In this document: positions 5,315 through 6,694 of the stretch, in pieces
Layout: every line of letters starts with the position of its first letter
How positions within the stretch are numbered: the stretch's first letter is position 1
From: DATBLE01 sp046734415
GTDB taxonomy: Bacteria; Actinomycetota; Thermoleophilia; Gaiellales; Gaiellaceae
Assembly (NCBI GenBank): GCA_046734415.1
Contig: JBKPRD010000358.1
Span: 1 to 6,694 of the forward strand
DNA: 6,694 bases
Direction of reading: 5' to 3'
Translations under genes and position numbers: made by a program
The notes under the pieces: model-generated
Told to the model about the DNA's origin: nothing
Database searches by the model: none
What the model saw: the letters and a program-made list of their open reading frames with translations, nothing else

Positions 5315-5827
5315 ATGCGCGAGGACGCAGACCTCGTCCGGCGCTGCCTCGACGGCGAGGACGGCGCGTGGGACGAACTCGTCCTGCGCTACTCGCGCTA
5401 CGTCTACGCCATCATCCACCAGGGCTACCGCCTGCGCGGGCCCGATGCCGAGGACGCGTTCCAGGAGGTCTTCCTGCGCGTCTACGACCGGCTCGACTCG
5501 CTCCGCGACCCCAACGCGCTGCGGCCGTGGATCGCGCAGCTGACCCGGCGTGTCTGTCTCGATCGGCTCGCCGCAGCCGGCCGCGAGGAGCCTGCCGAGC
5601 TCGAAGCGGCGGAGGTCGAGCGAACGCTCGACGAGCTCGACGAGGCGTTCGCAGTGCGCGAGGCGCTCGGCGGGCTCTCGGAGGAGTGCCAGGAGGTGCT
5701 CGACCGGTTCTTCTGCCGCGACGAGAGCTACCGGACGATCGGCGAGGAGCTCGGGATTCCGTCCGGAACGATCGCGAGCCGAATCTCACGCTGCCTCGGC
5801 AAGCTGCGCGAGCGATTCTCACCCTGA
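5315..5827 (+). CDS. ECF-type RNA polymerase sigma factor (sigma-70 family)
   Basis: A 170-residue group 4 (extracytoplasmic-function) sigma factor that would redirect RNA polymerase to a small regulon. Region 2 spans about residues 18-90. It contains LVLRYSRYVYAII (22-34), the core-binding and -10 recognition stretch DAEDAFQEVFLRVYDRL (44-60), and RPWIAQLTRRVCLDRL (70-85). An acidic linker follows (about 91-112). Region 4 (about 117-167) has the helix-turn-helix YRTIGEELGIPSGTIASRIS (139-158) and ends KLRERFSP. The ATG at 5315 is preferred because region 2 follows directly; an in-frame TTG at 5303 would add four residues, and neither start has a clear ribosome site. No anti-sigma gene is visible: upstream is the cyclodeaminase-like gene and downstream a convergent gene whose end overlaps by 9 bases. 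Five cysteines (11, 81, 125, 134, 160) are many for this size, but no zinc-binding motif is apparent. Confidence 0.92.
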   Translation: MREDADLVRRCLDGEDGAWDELVLRYSRYVYAIIHQGYRLRGPDAEDAFQEVFLRVYDRLDSLRDPNALRPWIAQLTRRVCLDRLAAAGREEPAELEAAEVERTLDELDEAFAVREALGGLSEECQEVLDRFFCRDESYRTIGEELGIPSGTIASRISRCLGKLRERFSP

Positions 5828-6694
5828 GTCGAGGGCGACCGCGGTCGCTTCCTCGAGCGTCAACGTGCGACCCCGGGCCCGGGCCACCTCGAACTCGGGG
5901 CCACGGTCGCCGAGCTGCTCTTGGTAGCGCTCCAGATCCCCCCTCACGTAGGACTCGCCGAGCTCCTCGTCGAGGCGTTCGACCGCGCCCCACAGCAGAC
6001 CGGCCTTCTCGTCGTCGCCGCTCAACGCGGCGATCGTGCTGAAGAGGCCCAGGCACACCATGGTGCCCGATTCTTCCCCGAGCTCGCGGCTGCGGCGGAT
6101 GGCTTCGCGGCAGAGGTCGCGGGCAGCGTCGAGCTCGCCTCGCTCGAGACGAGTGTCCGCCAGACTGTGGAGGTTGCTGGCGAGCATCCAGAGGATCCCG
6201 CGCCGGCGTGCCAGGACGACCGATCGCTCCCACAGGTCGACGGCCTTCTCCACGTCTCCGCGGGCGTACGCGACGTGTCCCAGGAGGCTGAGCGAGAGCG
6301 CGATCTCGCCCTCGGCCCCTAGCTCCTCGTTCAACGCGAGCGCCTCCGTCAGGACGCGTTCAGCTTCCTCCTCGCGGCCGGCCACCGACAGCGGCGGCCC
6401 CGTCATGTTCAGCAGGCGGCCGACGGCCACGCGATCACCGAGCTCCCGGTAGAGCCCGAGGGCCTGCGCGACGAGAGCGCCCGTCCGTTCCGGCTCGTTC
6501 AGAAACCACGCCGTCCCGCCCGCCGCCTCGAGCGCCGCCGCGCGGACATCAGGGGGAAGGTCGGGATGCGCCAAGGCTCGCTCGAGCCATGCCATCCCCT
6601 CGTTCGGCGCGCGCATCCACCAGTAGCGACCCAACGCGGCCGTGAGCTCGACCGCGACCGCCGGATCCTCGTCGAACGTCCAGTCGAGGACCGC
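5819..6694 (-). CDS. TPR-repeat C-terminal region of a large regulator (5' end missing)
   Basis: The frame is open from the right edge to a TGA at 5819, giving the last 291 residues. They form a chain of helical tetratricopeptide-like repeats of about 40 residues. Typical repeat ends are AGREEEAERVLTEALALNEELG, ARGDVEKAVDLWERSVVLARRRG (each given by its ends here), and ERGELDAARDLCREAIRRSRELGE. The end of the protein, VARARGRTLTLEEATAVAL, is a familiar C-terminus of actinobacterial proteins that combine a nucleotide-binding NTPase domain with TPRs, either with a LuxR/SARP DNA-binding domain or an adenylate-cyclase domain. Which N-terminal module this one has cannot be seen. The first visible residues, VLDWTFDEDPAVAVEL, belong to the junction between NTPase and TPR region, so the true start lies well upstream. 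A TTG at 6634 is only a leucine codon. The gene converges on the sigma gene and shares 9 bases with it. Confidence 0.82.
   Translation of the reverse strand, partial: AVLDWTFDEDPAVAVELTAALGRYWWMRAPNEGMAWLERALAHPDLPPDVRAAALEAAGGTAWFLNEPERTGALVAQALGLYRELGDRVAVGRLLNMTGPPLSVAGREEEAERVLTEALALNEELGAEGEIALSLSLLGHVAYARGDVEKAVDLWERSVVLARRRGILWMLASNLHSLADTRLERGELDAARDLCREAIRRSRELGEESGTMVCLGLFSTIAALSGDDEKAGLLWGAVERLDEELGESYVRGDLERYQEQLGDRGPEFEVARARGRTLTLEEATAVALDSG

Noticed and set aside
5059..6042. 327-codon plus-strand frame across the sigma gene and TPR gene
   Set aside because: Arg/Pro-rich composition typical of a wrong frame; it conflicts with the well-supported sigma factor and TPR frames.
5412..6233. 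273-codon minus-strand frame overlapping the TPR gene
   Set aside because: Arg/Pro/Gly-rich shadow in another frame; the TPR frame has clear repeat periodicity and a known C-terminal motif.

Overview
The window is G+C-rich, with codons mostly ending in G or C, and carries a DnaK chaperone operon that ends in a MerR-type HspR repressor and runs into clpB. That set, with a GTG start for dnaJ, tightly overlapping genes and a TPR regulator of a type common in soil actinobacteria, points to a member of the Actinomycetota. A deep-branching soil lineage such as Thermoleophilia/Gaiellales is my best guess, but the window does not prove it.

Minus strand, right to left (about 4794 down to 1): a sigma-70-type promoter (TTGACA-N17-TATCCT) in a short AT-rich island drives dnaK, grpE, dnaJ, hspR and clpB; clpB is cut by the left edge. 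Every stop codon overlaps the next start (TAATG, GTGA, ATGA, TGATG), so there is no intergenic DNA in the operon. DnaK, DnaJ and GrpE form the Hsp70 folding cycle. ClpB works with them to disaggregate proteins. HspR is the expected repressor, in known actinobacteria assisted by DnaK, so the operon probably makes its own feedback regulator.

Plus strand (4788-5827): a divergent pair starts inside the dnaK promoter. The first gene is a small alanine-rich helical protein related to the formiminotransferase-cyclodeaminase C-terminal family. The second, 20 bases on, is an ECF sigma factor with no recognisable anti-sigma gene beside it.

Right end, minus strand (6694-5819): the C-terminal 291 residues of a TPR-rich protein, probably a large LuxR/AfsR-like or cyclase-associated ATPase regulator. 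It converges on the sigma gene with a 9-base overlap.

Points worth a second look: a DnaK with a roughly 22-residue insert of the kind usually linked to Gram-negative Hsp70s; two mutually complementary 11-base palindromes in the start of grpE that could fold into a hairpin; overlapping divergent promoters with no canonical HAIR operator; and a reduced cyclodeaminase-like protein next to an orphan sigma factor. No RNA genes, mobile elements or CRISPR arrays were seen. The only gene-free DNA is 4729-4787 and 5295-5314.
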